The position numbers were made by a program, and so were the translations under genes. Below the pieces are notes generated by a model, which saw nothing but the letters and a program-made list of their open reading frames with translations, had not been told where the DNA came from and ran no database searches. Below are positions 1-9,014 of a DNA stretch of 37,278 nt, one piece after another. The stretch comes from a bacterium (GTDB lineage Bacteria; SM23-31), in the NCBI GenBank assembly GCA_028278455.1, contig JANQEH010000247.1:1-37278 (forward strand), in the 5' to 3' direction. The first letter of the stretch is position 1. Each line of letters begins with the position of its first letter.

Positions 1-824
1 ACAATGATGTCCAGTTCTGGATCGATTCGATCGTTCCGAATTACCTCGTAACTCTCGGGATCGAGATTGCATATGTAAGAAACATATCAAAAGAGAATGT
101 CTCAGATCTTGGAAAAGCTTTTCTTAACAACGAAGAGGCGGTAAGGCAGATGAACATTAAAGAGCGGCTTGGTAAAACCTTCAATTTTCGCCGGGAAGGC
201 AGAATAGTTGGAGTGATAAAGGATTATATTTTCGGTTCATTCCACAATCCGATGATGCCGCTTATCATGTCTTACGATCCTGAAAAATTGAGATATGTGC
301 ACGTCAAGATCGGGCCGGAGAATATCCGGAAGAGTATTGATGCTGTCGAGGCATCCTGGAAAAAAGTAAATCCAGGTGTTCCTTTTAATTACGACTTCGT
401 CGATGATGAATTCGGATATCTCTACAGGACAGAAAAGAGGATACAAACTATTTTTATATGGTCGGCAGTACTCGGTATATTTATTTCCTGCCTCGGACTG
501 GTTGGGCTGGCAGCATACATTGCCCAGCAGAGAACCAAAGAGTTCGGTATCAGAAAGGTTCTGGGCGGAGCAGAATCAGGTTTGATGTTCCTGATGCTGA
601 AAGATTTCCTGAAGTGGGTCCTTCTCGCAAATATTATCGCCTGGCCAATATCATGGTTTATTATAAGGATGTATCTGCAGAACTATGCCCATAAAACCGA
701 GATCGGCTGGGAATTGTATCTACTATCCGGTCTGATTGCGCTAATCGCTGCTGTTATCACAGTAGGATACCAGGCAGTTAAGGCATCGCGCTCTAATCCA
801 GTTACTCTACTGAGATATGAGTGA
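1..824 (+). CDS. MacB/FtsX-type ABC transporter permease, C-terminal part (5' end outside window)
   Basis: The reading frame (first whole codon at base 3) is open to the window edge and stops at TGA 822-824, so this is the last roughly 273 residues of a longer protein. It holds the end of a periplasmic MacB-like domain (GVIKDYIFGSFHNPM, then YDFVDDEFGYLYRTEKR) followed by an FtsX transmembrane module. That module has a helix ending LGLVGLAAYIAQQRTKEFG, the cytoplasmic coupling motif GIRKVLGG, two further helices, and the family ending VGYQAVKASRSNPVTLLRYE. The same order appears in the complete paralogue at 12750-15305. Permeases of this class normally work with a separate MacB/LolD-like ATPase, and none is encoded in the window. 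Substrate unknown. An ATG at 150 lies inside the domain and is not a credible start. Confidence 0.9.
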   Translation, partial: NDVQFWIDSIVPNYLVTLGIEIAYVRNISKENVSDLGKAFLNNEEAVRQMNIKERLGKTFNFRREGRIVGVIKDYIFGSFHNPMMPLIMSYDPEKLRYVHVKIGPENIRKSIDAVEASWKKVNPGVPFNYDFVDDEFGYLYRTEKRIQTIFIWSAVLGIFISCLGLVGLAAYIAQQRTKEFGIRKVLGGAESGLMFLMLKDFLKWVLLANIIAWPISWFIIRMYLQNYAHKTEIGWELYLLSGLIALIAAVITVGYQAVKASRSNPVTLLRYE

Positions 825-854
825 GTAGTTGAGATATTTATCAGGTGGAGCTAT

Positions 855-1988
855 TCATTCTGCTCTGCTAATCTGAGCGGGAAGTGTGAATCTGAATATG
901 CTGCCTTTGTTTTTACGGCTGTCGACATGGATCTCTCCGCCGTTTTTTTCGATAAATTCCTTGCAGATAATCAAACCAAGACCAGTCCCTTTCTCTTTTT
1001 CAGTACCTTTCGTGGTGTGATGTACCTCGATCTTAAAGAGTTTGTCCATGTCGTTTTCATCTATGCCGATTCCATTATCGGAAACACATAATTCGATTAT
1101 ACCGTCCTTTTGTTCAGCCGTGATTTCGATCTTTCCGCCTTTTTCAGTGAATTTGATCCCATTTGATATCAGATTTCTTATCACGGTTATTATCATATTC
1201 CTGTCGGCATATGCCTTAACACTTGAATTCATGCTGGATACCAGAGATATTTCTTTGTTTTCAGCTGTACTTTTGAGAAATACTGTTGTCTCATCGACAA
1301 TTCCAGCTAAGTCAATTACCTCAGGCTGATAATCAATTCTGCCTGTCTGGGACCTTGCCCAATGAAGCAGATTTTCCAGCAGATTCATCACCAGTCTGGT
1401 AGATGAATATGATTTCTGAACATATTTTCGGATCGTATCTTTATCGAGTCCCTCAATATCCATCAGCAGGATCTCGAGAAAGCCGATTATAGTAGTAAAC
1501 GGACCCCTGATGTCATGGGCGATTATTGAGAAGAATTTATCCTTCGCCGTATTTGCTTCTCTCAGGTCAGATTCCGATTTTTTAAGGTCCTCATAGGTTA
1601 ATTTCAATTGTACATGAGTCCGCACTCTTGCCAGCAGTTCTTCCGAGTTGAAAGGTTTTAATACATAATCAGCAGCACCAATTTCAAATCCTTTGATCAC
1701 ATTTTCAGTTTCAATTTTTGCTGTCAGGAAAATAACCGGGATATCTTTTGTAAGCTCGTCCTTTTTCAGTTCCGTGCATGTTTCAAATCCATCCATTTCA
1801 GGCATCATCACATCGAGGAGTATGAGGTCAGGAAGGTTTTTACGTGCAACTGACAGTGCAGTCCTGCCGTTGTCGGCAAATGATATGATATAATCTCCCC
1901 TTTTCAAGATATTTGCAGCGACCTGAATATTTTTCGGGACATCATCAACTATCAATATTTTGGGCTTTCGCTGCTTTACATTGTCCAT
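855..1988 (-). CDS. Soluble response regulator-histidine kinase (REC-HisKA-HATPase)
   Basis: A 377-aa cytoplasmic protein with no membrane segment. The N-terminal receiver (about residues 8-125) shows KILIVDD, the phospho-acceptor stretch LILLDVMMPEMDGFE and the late Lys in YVLKPF. A short coiled linker leads to HisKA with FFSIIAHDIRGPFTT (an H-D-I-R-G-P H-box, a common variant of HELRTP), then HATPase_c with N-box NLISNGIKFT, DNGIGID and GTGLGLII. It is the last gene of a five-gene minus-strand operon, starting 10 bases after the HD-GYP regulator. I chose ATG at 1988 because AAGAGG lies five bases upstream. An in-frame ATG at 2027 would overlap the previous gene and lacks a ribosome site. 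It is probably a relay component receiving phosphate from the hybrid kinase upstream (inference). Confidence 0.93.
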   Translation of the reverse strand: MDNVKQRKPKILIVDDVPKNIQVAANILKRGDYIISFADNGRTALSVARKNLPDLILLDVMMPEMDGFETCTELKKDELTKDIPVIFLTAKIETENVIKGFEIGAADYVLKPFNSEELLARVRTHVQLKLTYEDLKKSESDLREANTAKDKFFSIIAHDIRGPFTTIIGFLEILLMDIEGLDKDTIRKYVQKSYSSTRLVMNLLENLLHWARSQTGRIDYQPEVIDLAGIVDETTVFLKSTAENKEISLVSSMNSSVKAYADRNMIITVIRNLISNGIKFTEKGGKIEITAEQKDGIIELCVSDNGIGIDENDMDKLFKIEVHHTTKGTEKEKGTGLGLIICKEFIEKNGGEIHVDSRKNKGSIFRFTLPAQISRAE

Positions 1989-1998
1989 TATCGCCTCT

Positions 1999-3012
1999 TT
2001 ATTTCCTTTCAAAGTCAAAATTATCATTCTTTAGGATATCGATACATACATCTACAACATCTTTATCATACATTATTCCCCTGAACCGCTGAATCACATA
2101 AATTGCTTTCTTTAATCCGAGAGACGGCCTGTACGGCCTGTGCGATCCCATGGCCTCAACTACATCTGAAACAGAGATTATTCTTGATTCAAGCAGCAGA
2201 TCGTTTCCGCTGACACCCCGGGGGTAACCAGATCCGTCTATACATTCATGATGCTGTAAGACTATCTGGGCAATAGGCCAGGGAAATTCCACCTCGTTAA
2301 GAATCTCGAATCCTGCCTGTGAATGGGTTTTTATCAACTCCATTTCGAGAGACGAGAGTTTCCCCGGATTGGCAAGAAGTTCTGATGGAATCCGGATCTT
2401 CCCTATATCGTGGACAAGTGAGGCAAGCTCTATTATGTCAACCTGCTCCGAAGAAAGCTGCATTTTCCGCGCAATCTCACCAGCCAGTCTGGATACCCGT
2501 CTCTGATGCCCGGCAGTATATGGATCTTTCTTCTCGAGCGCAGAAGCGAGAGCTCCAACAGCCTGTTCAAGAACCTTCTGAAGCTGTTCTGTCCTCTCAG
2601 ACACGAGTTTTTCCAGGCGGTCCTTATGATGTTTCAATTCCAGGTGGTTTCTGACCCTCCTCAGAAGTTCCGGTGCCTGGAAGGGTTTTGAAAGATAATC
2701 CTGGGCACCCAGTTCAAAGCCTTTTACAATATCTTCGATCTCAGAACTCGCAGTCAGAAAGATGACCGGGATATTCCTGGTCCGGGGATCGTTTTTCAAC
2801 CGGGAACAGACCTCGAATCCATCCATCTCCGGCATCATTACGTCCAGCAGAATAAGATCAAGTTCATTTTCTCCTGCTATCGACAATGCAGTTTTGCCGT
2901 CATTGGCATAGAAAATGTTGTATTCTTTTAGAATCCCTGCAGCAACCTGGATATTCTGGGCAATATCGTCGACTATGAGTATCTTCGATCTTTCGATCAG
3001 TGATTCAACCAT
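1999..3012 (-). CDS. Response regulator with HD-GYP domain (predicted c-di-GMP phosphodiesterase)
   Basis: A 337-aa protein. The receiver at residues 8-125 has KILIVDD, LILLDVMMPEMDGFE and the Lys of YLSKPF. A coiled-coil linker (about 125-150) leads to an HD-GYP domain at about 150-330. The metal-binding HD pair is intact in SLVHDIGKIRIP, followed by THSQAGFEIL, the paired His of VLQHHE, and the signature DGSGYPRG. Proteins of this RpfG-like type hydrolyse cyclic di-GMP. All signature residues are present, so activity is expected. ATG at 3012 has AAAGGA seven bases upstream. It sits between two kinases in one operon, so its receiver is probably phosphorylated by the hybrid kinase (inference). 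HD-GYP proteins are rare in classical Bacteroidetes, which argues for another phylum. Confidence 0.95.
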   Translation of the reverse strand: MVESLIERSKILIVDDIAQNIQVAAGILKEYNIFYANDGKTALSIAGENELDLILLDVMMPEMDGFEVCSRLKNDPRTRNIPVIFLTASSEIEDIVKGFELGAQDYLSKPFQAPELLRRVRNHLELKHHKDRLEKLVSERTEQLQKVLEQAVGALASALEKKDPYTAGHQRRVSRLAGEIARKMQLSSEQVDIIELASLVHDIGKIRIPSELLANPGKLSSLEMELIKTHSQAGFEILNEVEFPWPIAQIVLQHHECIDGSGYPRGVSGNDLLLESRIISVSDVVEAMGSHRPYRPSLGLKKAIYVIQRFRGIMYDKDVVDVCIDILKNDNFDFERK

Positions 3013-3037
3013 TTTCTGATCCTTTAATCTATATGTT

Positions 3038-5956
3038 TTACAATTCTTTTATCCTGTCAATCAGGGCAGTAAAAGATTCAACTTCAGAATTAAGCTGTTC
3101 AATATCGAAGTTTTCAGCATACTCCTGAATTCCAGCGCCATACTCCTCGAGCATATCCAGGGTGTTATTTGCACCGAGCTCCTTGAGTCGAATTCCGAAA
3201 TCCTTGAAATCGTCGATATTGTTAAAATTTCTGATCTTTTCCCACAAAGGAATAAAAATTTCCTGAAGTTCACTGGTGATCTCAGGGAGCTTTGCTCTGG
3301 TATTATCCGATATGTCTATTGGAGCCATTGTGTTTTTTTCCGGTTCTGCTTTCTTTCCGGTGTCGTTTTTGTCAGTAAATTTAAGAAATCTTGTTAACTC
3401 TCTGAAAAGATCAGAGCGCTGAACAGGCTTCCTGAGATAACCGTCAAATCCTTTGTTGAGGATCTTGTCCCTGTCCTGTTTTAAGGCTGAAGCGGTTAAT
3501 GCCACAACAGGTATATCGTTCGATTTTTCATGTGCCCGGAGTTTTTCGAATGCCTCATAACCGTCCATGACAGGCATCCTCATATCCAGCAAAATAACAT
3601 CAGGTCTCTTCTCATGGGCCTTCTCAATAACTTCCTTACCATTTTCCGCCTCAACGATCTCGATTCTCGTGTTGGAAAAATATTCTTTGACCAGTATCCT
3701 ATTGTGGACTATATCATCACCGAGAAGGATCCGTGCAGGTTCAAAATCGATATCCGCAGCATCCCTGATGACAACCTCACTCTCCTGTGGTTTTACAGAT
3801 GAAACAGAAATGTCTTTTAGGACTATTTCAAATATACTGCCCTCATTCACCTTGCTCCTGACGTTGATCTCTCCTCCCATCATCTCAACAAGTCTTTTTG
3901 AGATCGTCAATCCGAGGCCAGTCCCGCCGTATTTCTTCACACTCTGGCCTTCCTGCTGTTTAAAAGACTCGAATATCTTTTTCTGAGATTCCGGAGGTAT
4001 ACCGATACCGGAATCCTCTACGCTTATAATAAAGTCCAGTGTGCTTTTGTCGTCAAGCGTGTATATTTTCTTTGACGAAAGCTTAATAAATCCTTCTTCA
4101 GTATATTTTATAGCGTTGCCGATAAGGTTGAACAGAATCTGTCTCAGCCGGGCTTCATCCAGGAGAATGCTTTCCGGTATATCGCTATCGATATCGATTT
4201 CGAAATCCAATCCCTTCTGCGAAATTTTCAGTGCAAAGATCTGCTGGATCTCATTAAAAACAGTGTAGGGATTTACAGGTTCATACTGGATCTCCAACTT
4301 CCCTGCCTCAATCTTCGACAGGTCGAGGATGTCATTAATAAGAGTCAGGAGATTCTTACCGCTTGACTTGATAGCCTCAACATAGTTCTTCTGCTTGGGA
4401 TCGCTGATCAATGAGTCTAGAAGGTCAGAAAAACCGAGAACTGCATTCAGCGGAGTCCTTATCTCATGGCTCATATTTGCAAGGAATTCACTTTTTGACC
4501 TGCTTGCAACCTCTGAAGCATCGAGTGCCTGTTTAAGCTTCTCTTCGGACTTTGTCAATGCTTTTGCCTGGTCCTCGAGCTCTTCATTAGCCCTTTTCAG
4601 CTCTCCCTGCTGCTCATTCAGCCTATCGGCCATGCTGACAGTCTCCTCGAGTAGTTTCTTGATCTGGTTGCGGGATTGAGCAGAATGGATTCCGGTGGCT
4701 ATATTCTCCATGACAACATTAAGGAATTCCAGCTCACGGCTGGTAAAATCTTTTAAAGATCCCAGTTCGATCACACCTGTCAGGGCTCCTTCAAAAATGA
4801 ATGGCTTGATTACGATATTTCTCGGCAGGATACTGCCGGTAGATGAATCGATATGGAAATAGTCTTCCGGGACTTCTTTTATATGGAGGAGTTCTTTGTC
4901 GAGAGCAGCCTGCCCCAGAAGGCCGTCTCCGATCTTTATTTTTGCTTTCTTCTCTGTTGTTTCAGATAAAGCGAAACTACCGGTAAGAATCAGATGCTTC
5001 CATGTTTCATCCACGAGATATATCGTTCCTACTTGCGAATTGAGATATTGGGCAAGATATGTTATTATGTTCTGAGCAAGCGCAGCAACATCCTGGTCGC
5101 CTCTCATCTTGACATTCAATTCGTTCACCCCGGTCTTGAGCCAGTCTGTGTCCTCTGATTCTTTTTTAGCCTCTCTCAATGAATGGGTCATCTGGTTGAA
5201 TGACGTTGCAAGAGTCCCTACTTCGTCTTTTCTTATAATTGAATCAATATTGACATTGAGGTCGCCTTCTGAAACGGATTTTGCTGCGTATTCAAGCTTT
5301 TTTATCGGCCTGTTAATAAGACGTGCCAGCCCCATCGAAACAAGAATGATGAAAATAGTTACAAATATGAGTATATGAGTAAACAGGCTTTTGTAATCCT
5401 CGAAAGTTACCTCAGCCCGTTCTGCCGCATCGAAGGAAACACTCCTGTTTATCTCGACAAGTTTTAAAAGATCAGTGGTTAATTCATTGAATACTTCTCT
5501 TACATCTGTGTTTAACATGAGCAGAGCATCCTGCATTCTGTTCTCCCTGGAGAGGTCGAGCACTGTATTTGAAAGATCCAGGTATTTTTCCCACTCACGA
5601 TCGAACATCTGGTAATACTCTCTCTCTTCCTGGTCAGAGATCAGTTGATTATATGAATCAATATTCTCCATAACCCTCTCTATAAGGGTGATCATCAATC
5701 CCTCATAATGTCTTTTCAGGGAGTCTGAGCTTGAATATGCATGCTGGAGCTGAGTCCTGCGCAGTTCAGAGATATTAAGATTCATATCAGAGATCGCAAT
5801 AATTGCAGGTAGTCTGTTTGTTGTGATCTCATCCAGGTCGCTTTTCAGCATAGACATCCTGTAGATCGAGATAAAATAAACGATTACCAGCATCATTAGA
5901 ATGGAGCCGAAAATGATCCACTGCTTGGTTTTCAATTTCATATCCATGAACTTCAT
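3038..5956 (-). CDS. Membrane hybrid sensor histidine kinase (4HB-HAMP-GAF-HisKA-HATPase-REC)
   Basis: A 972-aa protein. A first membrane helix at about 12-32 is followed by a roughly 155-residue helical periplasmic region resembling the 4-helix-bundle sensors of chemoreceptors, a second helix at about 190-212, HAMP to about 265, a GAF domain at about 285-430 and a coiled coil to about 490. HisKA follows with FLANMSHEIRTPLNAVLGFS (His497), HATPase_c with N-box NLIGNAIKYT, DSGIGIP and GGTGLGL, then a receiver at about 741-860 with LLGDD, Asp791 in LLDMRMPVMDGY and the Lys of YLRKPV. The last 100 residues are helical and resemble uncharacterised tails of other hybrid kinases. I see no Hpt histidine motif. 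The start has AGGAG five bases upstream. Fifty-three bases separate it from the PstS-like gene, suggesting that protein may be its periplasmic input partner (inference). Confidence 0.95.
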   Translation of the reverse strand: MKFMDMKLKTKQWIIFGSILMMLVIVYFISIYRMSMLKSDLDEITTNRLPAIIAISDMNLNISELRRTQLQHAYSSSDSLKRHYEGLMITLIERVMENIDSYNQLISDQEEREYYQMFDREWEKYLDLSNTVLDLSRENRMQDALLMLNTDVREVFNELTTDLLKLVEINRSVSFDAAERAEVTFEDYKSLFTHILIFVTIFIILVSMGLARLINRPIKKLEYAAKSVSEGDLNVNIDSIIRKDEVGTLATSFNQMTHSLREAKKESEDTDWLKTGVNELNVKMRGDQDVAALAQNIITYLAQYLNSQVGTIYLVDETWKHLILTGSFALSETTEKKAKIKIGDGLLGQAALDKELLHIKEVPEDYFHIDSSTGSILPRNIVIKPFIFEGALTGVIELGSLKDFTSRELEFLNVVMENIATGIHSAQSRNQIKKLLEETVSMADRLNEQQGELKRANEELEDQAKALTKSEEKLKQALDASEVASRSKSEFLANMSHEIRTPLNAVLGFSDLLDSLISDPKQKNYVEAIKSSGKNLLTLINDILDLSKIEAGKLEIQYEPVNPYTVFNEIQQIFALKISQKGLDFEIDIDSDIPESILLDEARLRQILFNLIGNAIKYTEEGFIKLSSKKIYTLDDKSTLDFIISVEDSGIGIPPESQKKIFESFKQQEGQSVKKYGGTGLGLTISKRLVEMMGGEINVRSKVNEGSIFEIVLKDISVSSVKPQESEVVIRDAADIDFEPARILLGDDIVHNRILVKEYFSNTRIEIVEAENGKEVIEKAHEKRPDVILLDMRMPVMDGYEAFEKLRAHEKSNDIPVVALTASALKQDRDKILNKGFDGYLRKPVQRSDLFRELTRFLKFTDKNDTGKKAEPEKNTMAPIDISDNTRAKLPEITSELQEIFIPLWEKIRNFNNIDDFKDFGIRLKELGANNTLDMLEEYGAGIQEYAENFDIEQLNSEVESFTALIDRIKEL

Positions 5957-6009
5957 TTATACTCCTGATAAATGTGGGATTGTCGTACTTGAACAGAATA
6001 TACCGGGTA

Positions 6010-6504
6010 TCATGGTTTGCTTATTTTTGGATTGCTATTCGTTTTATTCTGGTTTATAACCGGATTCTCTGTTGCGGTTTCAATAATGACAAGCACCTTT
6101 ACTTTTTCACTAACAAGATCGCTCCTCAGGTACCCTATGCTGCCGGGAGTTGTCTCAACCTTCCGGAGAACTTCTTCCTCGGTTTCAAGTGATTCCGGCG
6201 GCTTACCTTCACCGGAGAGCTTCTTCTTCATCCAAATGGATTTCATTCTCGTTATTGACTTGCCAATATATGAGTAAAAGGTATTCTTGGTATCGTTTCT
6301 CGGTTTAAGATCAAAAACAACAACAGGATCGCCATTCTTCCAGACCTGGATATCCTGGGTGTAAAGATCAGTAAGATAGGAAGAATTTACACTTTCAACC
6401 GGAACGGAACTGTTAGCTATTACAGCTACCTGGGAATATCCTGTCCCGGTTATCAGAAAAAACAGTATCAGAATTAGTATTAATCTCATTCTCATTATAT
6501 ACAT
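6010..6504 (-). CDS. Small PstS-like periplasmic substrate-binding protein
   Basis: About 164 aa with a Sec signal peptide (hydrophobic stretch LILILILFFLITGTG, likely cleavage near GYSQ). The mature part resembles the short one-lobe PstS-like (PBP_like) proteins annotated as phosphate ABC transporter substrate-binding proteins: an early VAVIANSSVPV strand, a middle motif DLKPRNDTKNTFYSYIGKS, then RMKSIWMKKKLSGEGKPPES, and a late SIGYL strand. It is much shorter than true PstS (about 300 aa), and no pst permease or ATPase genes lie nearby, so uptake is unlikely to be its job. It lies between an outer-membrane barrel gene (31 bases upstream) and a hybrid kinase gene, suggesting ligand sensing. 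The ligand may be an oxyanion, but this is unproven. The start is ambiguous: ATG 6504 is only two bases from GAGG, while ATG 6495 gives 11-base spacing. Confidence 0.85.
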   Translation of the reverse strand: MYIMRMRLILILILFFLITGTGYSQVAVIANSSVPVESVNSSYLTDLYTQDIQVWKNGDPVVVFDLKPRNDTKNTFYSYIGKSITRMKSIWMKKKLSGEGKPPESLETEEEVLRKVETTPGSIGYLRSDLVSEKVKVLVIIETATENPVINQNKTNSNPKISKP

Positions 6505-6535
6505 ATCCTCGAAATAGATACCATAAAACTCACAT

Positions 6536-7678
6536 TTAGAAATATACAGAGCACGCCAGACTGAAATAATGGTCTTTGCCGTCTAATTCAAACAGCGGAT
6601 TCAGGTCATAGAAAACCTCATCATCCCAATCTACATATCCATACTGGGCTTTTAGAGTCAACCTTTCATTAATAGTGTAAGCGCTTCCCAGATAATAAAC
6701 ACTGAAATTACCCCTGAAAAACGGCTTTACCTTTGATTTCATTCTGCTGTATGTAAAATATGATGCAAACTCCTCCTTTAAATACACTCCCGCTGTCCAA
6801 TAATAGAATTTTTTGTCAAGCTCAAGGAAATCGGGATTCTCTTCATACTCAACATTTATAAACTCGCCTTCAAAAAATACTTTTTCCAATTTAAATGAAA
6901 GATCGCATCCAAACCTGTATCTATTCATAGCCTCCAGGTTAAAAGGAGCATGTCCGAAGTAATCCCGGTATACCTCAAAATACTTGATCTTGTCAAACGT
7001 AGTTGATATACCGAATTTTAGATCTCTGAATCTCAGCCCGATCCTGCCGCCCACAAGCATCTGCCTGGTAGTATCGACACCAGTCTGCCCCTCTGCCGGA
7101 TTCGAGTTAATATTTGCGCTATTACCAATATATGCAGCCCAGTCGATTTTCAGCTCATTATGCGGGATCATACCGAATAGCTGGAAATATGCCCTGTTGG
7201 GTACGAATTCCTCAAGAGGAAATTCTTCAATGAATGAGGTTTCATAAGCCAGGGGCCTGTAAATATACGGAAGGATCGGAGTTCTGTTCTTGATTTCATT
7301 CAAATGGTTAAACGTCGGTATCAACAAACCGGCTTTTACATTGAATTGCGTACTGGATCTGTACATCACCCACGCTTCTTCAAGATTGAGAGCTCCCCAC
7401 TTCTTTATGGATGAGTAATTGTTCAATAATTCTATATTGATGAATGCCGATAGTTTTCTCGCCAGGTCTTTCTGAAGAAAAATATTCATTTGTTGAATAG
7501 CAAAAGTATTTGACGAGTGTTTTCTGTTTACAAAACCTTCAACGACATTTTTATGATTTCTGAATGTCGCCTGAAAAAAACCGAATACCTGGAGGTCGGA
7601 TTCACCAGCCTGAGGATATGCTGAAGAGAATGTGATCAGGATAATTGCTGTGATCGTAAGTAAACTGTTCTTGATCAT
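6536..7678 (-). CDS. Outer-membrane porin-like beta-barrel protein
   Basis: A 380-aa protein with a signal peptide (LLTITAIILITFSSAYPQ). The rest alternates short amphipathic strands rich in aromatic residues (for example FNVKAGLLIPTFNHLNEI and FFEGEFINVEYEENPDF) and ends in the aromatic-terminated strand YFSLACSVYF, as expected for a BAM-inserted barrel. It resembles phosphate-selective porin O/P-like proteins in general style, but I cannot assign a specificity. It is the first gene of the operon running to 855 and starts with GGGGAA about eight bases upstream of ATG 7678. Pairing of a porin with a small PstS-like protein and a kinase suggests that the solute entering through the barrel is what the operon senses (inference). 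Confidence 0.85.
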   Translation of the reverse strand: MIKNSLLTITAIILITFSSAYPQAGESDLQVFGFFQATFRNHKNVVEGFVNRKHSSNTFAIQQMNIFLQKDLARKLSAFINIELLNNYSSIKKWGALNLEEAWVMYRSSTQFNVKAGLLIPTFNHLNEIKNRTPILPYIYRPLAYETSFIEEFPLEEFVPNRAYFQLFGMIPHNELKIDWAAYIGNSANINSNPAEGQTGVDTTRQMLVGGRIGLRFRDLKFGISTTFDKIKYFEVYRDYFGHAPFNLEAMNRYRFGCDLSFKLEKVFFEGEFINVEYEENPDFLELDKKFYYWTAGVYLKEEFASYFTYSRMKSKVKPFFRGNFSVYYLGSAYTINERLTLKAQYGYVDWDDEVFYDLNPLFELDGKDHYFSLACSVYF

Positions 7679-7999
7679 TTTTAGAATTCCCCATTGATTG
7701 TATACTCAAGAATATGGCATGAAACGCTATTTTGTTCCATAAATTCATTTTTATCATAATAAGAATGATCTACAAAATTTTAAGACGTTAATAAATGTAA
7801 CAAAATTGCAAGTTAACAATTGAGTTTTCTTTTCACAAATGAAAAAACCTGATAGATATGCATAAATTCAATGAGCTGCATTTTTCTGATACGTAAAGAA
7901 AACAGTTGATAATAACACTATATATATTTACAATCCTTAATTCCAATCACTCAATCAGACTATTGTCATCTAAAAAATACAACAACTAAGGGGCCTGCT
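7679..7999. promoter_or_regulatory. Divergent intergenic region between the signalling operon and the TPR gene
   Basis: 321 bases, strongly AT-rich, containing no convincing ORF. It must hold the promoters for the minus-strand operon (from 7678) and the plus-strand TPR gene (from 8000). Small inverted motifs are visible (GTTA-N7-TAAC near 7786, GTTAAC near 7812), but none is long enough to call an operator. AAGGGG lies shortly upstream of ATG 8000 as its ribosome site. Confidence 0.5.
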
Positions 8000-8944
8000 A
8001 TGAAAAACTCAAGAATAATTATTATTCCAATAATAACCCTGTTTCTATTCTGTACCGGAGATACGGGTGGAGAACATACCTCACAGCTTCTGCCTCCTCT
8101 TGAAGGGGGAGCCCAGGCAGTATCATTTGGCGGTGAAAAACTCTTCAGTTCAGAACCTGCTGAGCAAAATCTGGAGAAACTGAAAAAGGCTGCTGCAGAC
8201 CTTGAAGCCGATCCGGGCAATGTAGAAATGCATATATGGCATGGCAGGCGTATGGCATATACAGGTGATTACAGGAAGGCGATCAATATATATACTAATG
8301 CAATCGAGCAATTCCCTGATGATGCAAGGCTGTACCGCCACAGGGGGCACAGATTCATTTCGATTAGAATGTTAGATGCAGCGATAGACGACCTTACCCG
8401 GGCATCGAATTTGATCGAAGGTACTGAAGACCGGATAGAACCGGATGGAATGCCGAATGCAAGAAATATTCCTGTAAGCTCTCTTCACACAAACACATGG
8501 TACCATCTTGGTCTGGCATACTATCTTAAAAATGACATGGAAAATGCTCTTGCGGCATACAGGAAATGCCGCGAAGCTTCAATGAAACCGGACAATGTTG
8601 TTTCAGCTTCACACTGGCTGTACATGATCCTGAAGCGGCTTGGCAGGGATAGTGAAGCTGCAGAAATTCTTACGCCGATCAACGCAGAAATGGATATAAT
8701 AGAGAATATGGCTTACCATGAGCTGCTTTTATTCTACAAGGGAGAGTTGGAAGCTGACGATTTGCTGAAGAAAGTCGAAGAAGGATCTGCCGGATCAGCC
8801 ACACTCTATGGTGTTGGAAACTGGTATTATTACAATGACGACGTGGATCAGGCAAAGCAGATATATGAAGGTATACTTACAGGATCAGGTTGGGCGGCAT
8901 TCGGATATATTGCTGCCGAAGCGGATATGCAGATAATTAAGTAA
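8000..8944 (+). CDS. Exported TPR-repeat protein, possible lipoprotein
   Basis: A 314-aa protein. The N-terminus is a short basic, then hydrophobic, segment (KNSRIIIIPIITLFLF) ending at Cys18. The residues before it fit a lipobox only loosely, so lipidation is possible rather than certain. From about residue 50 helical pairs of tetratricopeptide type follow: RKAINIYTNAIEQFPDDARL, LYRHRGHRFISIRMLDAAID, WYHLGLAYYLKNDMENALAA and a last pair near GVGNWYYYNDDVDQAKQIYE. TPR proteins are protein-binding scaffolds and no catalytic motif is visible. It is transcribed alone, with its own ribosome site (AAGGGG) and a strong terminator 17 bases after the stop codon. Confidence 0.85.
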   Translation: MKNSRIIIIPIITLFLFCTGDTGGEHTSQLLPPLEGGAQAVSFGGEKLFSSEPAEQNLEKLKKAAADLEADPGNVEMHIWHGRRMAYTGDYRKAINIYTNAIEQFPDDARLYRHRGHRFISIRMLDAAIDDLTRASNLIEGTEDRIEPDGMPNARNIPVSSLHTNTWYHLGLAYYLKNDMENALAAYRKCREASMKPDNVVSASHWLYMILKRLGRDSEAAEILTPINAEMDIIENMAYHELLLFYKGELEADDLLKKVEEGSAGSATLYGVGNWYYYNDDVDQAKQIYEGILTGSGWAAFGYIAAEADMQIIK

Positions 8945-8960
8945 TTGCATAAATTTAAAT

Positions 8961-9004
8961 AAAGGGAGATCAGCAGCTCATCAGAACCAGATCTCCCTTT
9001 TATT
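8961..9004. terminator. Bidirectional Rho-independent terminator
   Basis: A perfect 11-base inverted repeat, AAAGGGAGATC (8961-8971) and GATCTCCCTTT (8990-9000), encloses an 18-base loop. A-rich sequence lies before it and T-rich sequence after it. It lies between the convergent stop codons at 8944 (TPR protein) and 9015 (methyltransferase), so it can serve both strands. Confidence 0.85.
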
Positions 9005-9014
9005 ATACTGATCT

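Noticed and set aside
1042..5378. Several 60-140 codon plus-strand ORFs inside the kinase operon
   Set aside because: All are antisense to well-supported kinase and regulator genes, and their Ser/Ile-rich translations are typical of complementary frames.
5109..5956. The kinase N-terminus as a chemotaxis receptor
   Set aside because: The helical sensor and HAMP resemble receptors, but no MCP signalling hairpin follows; GAF, HisKA and ATPase domains do.
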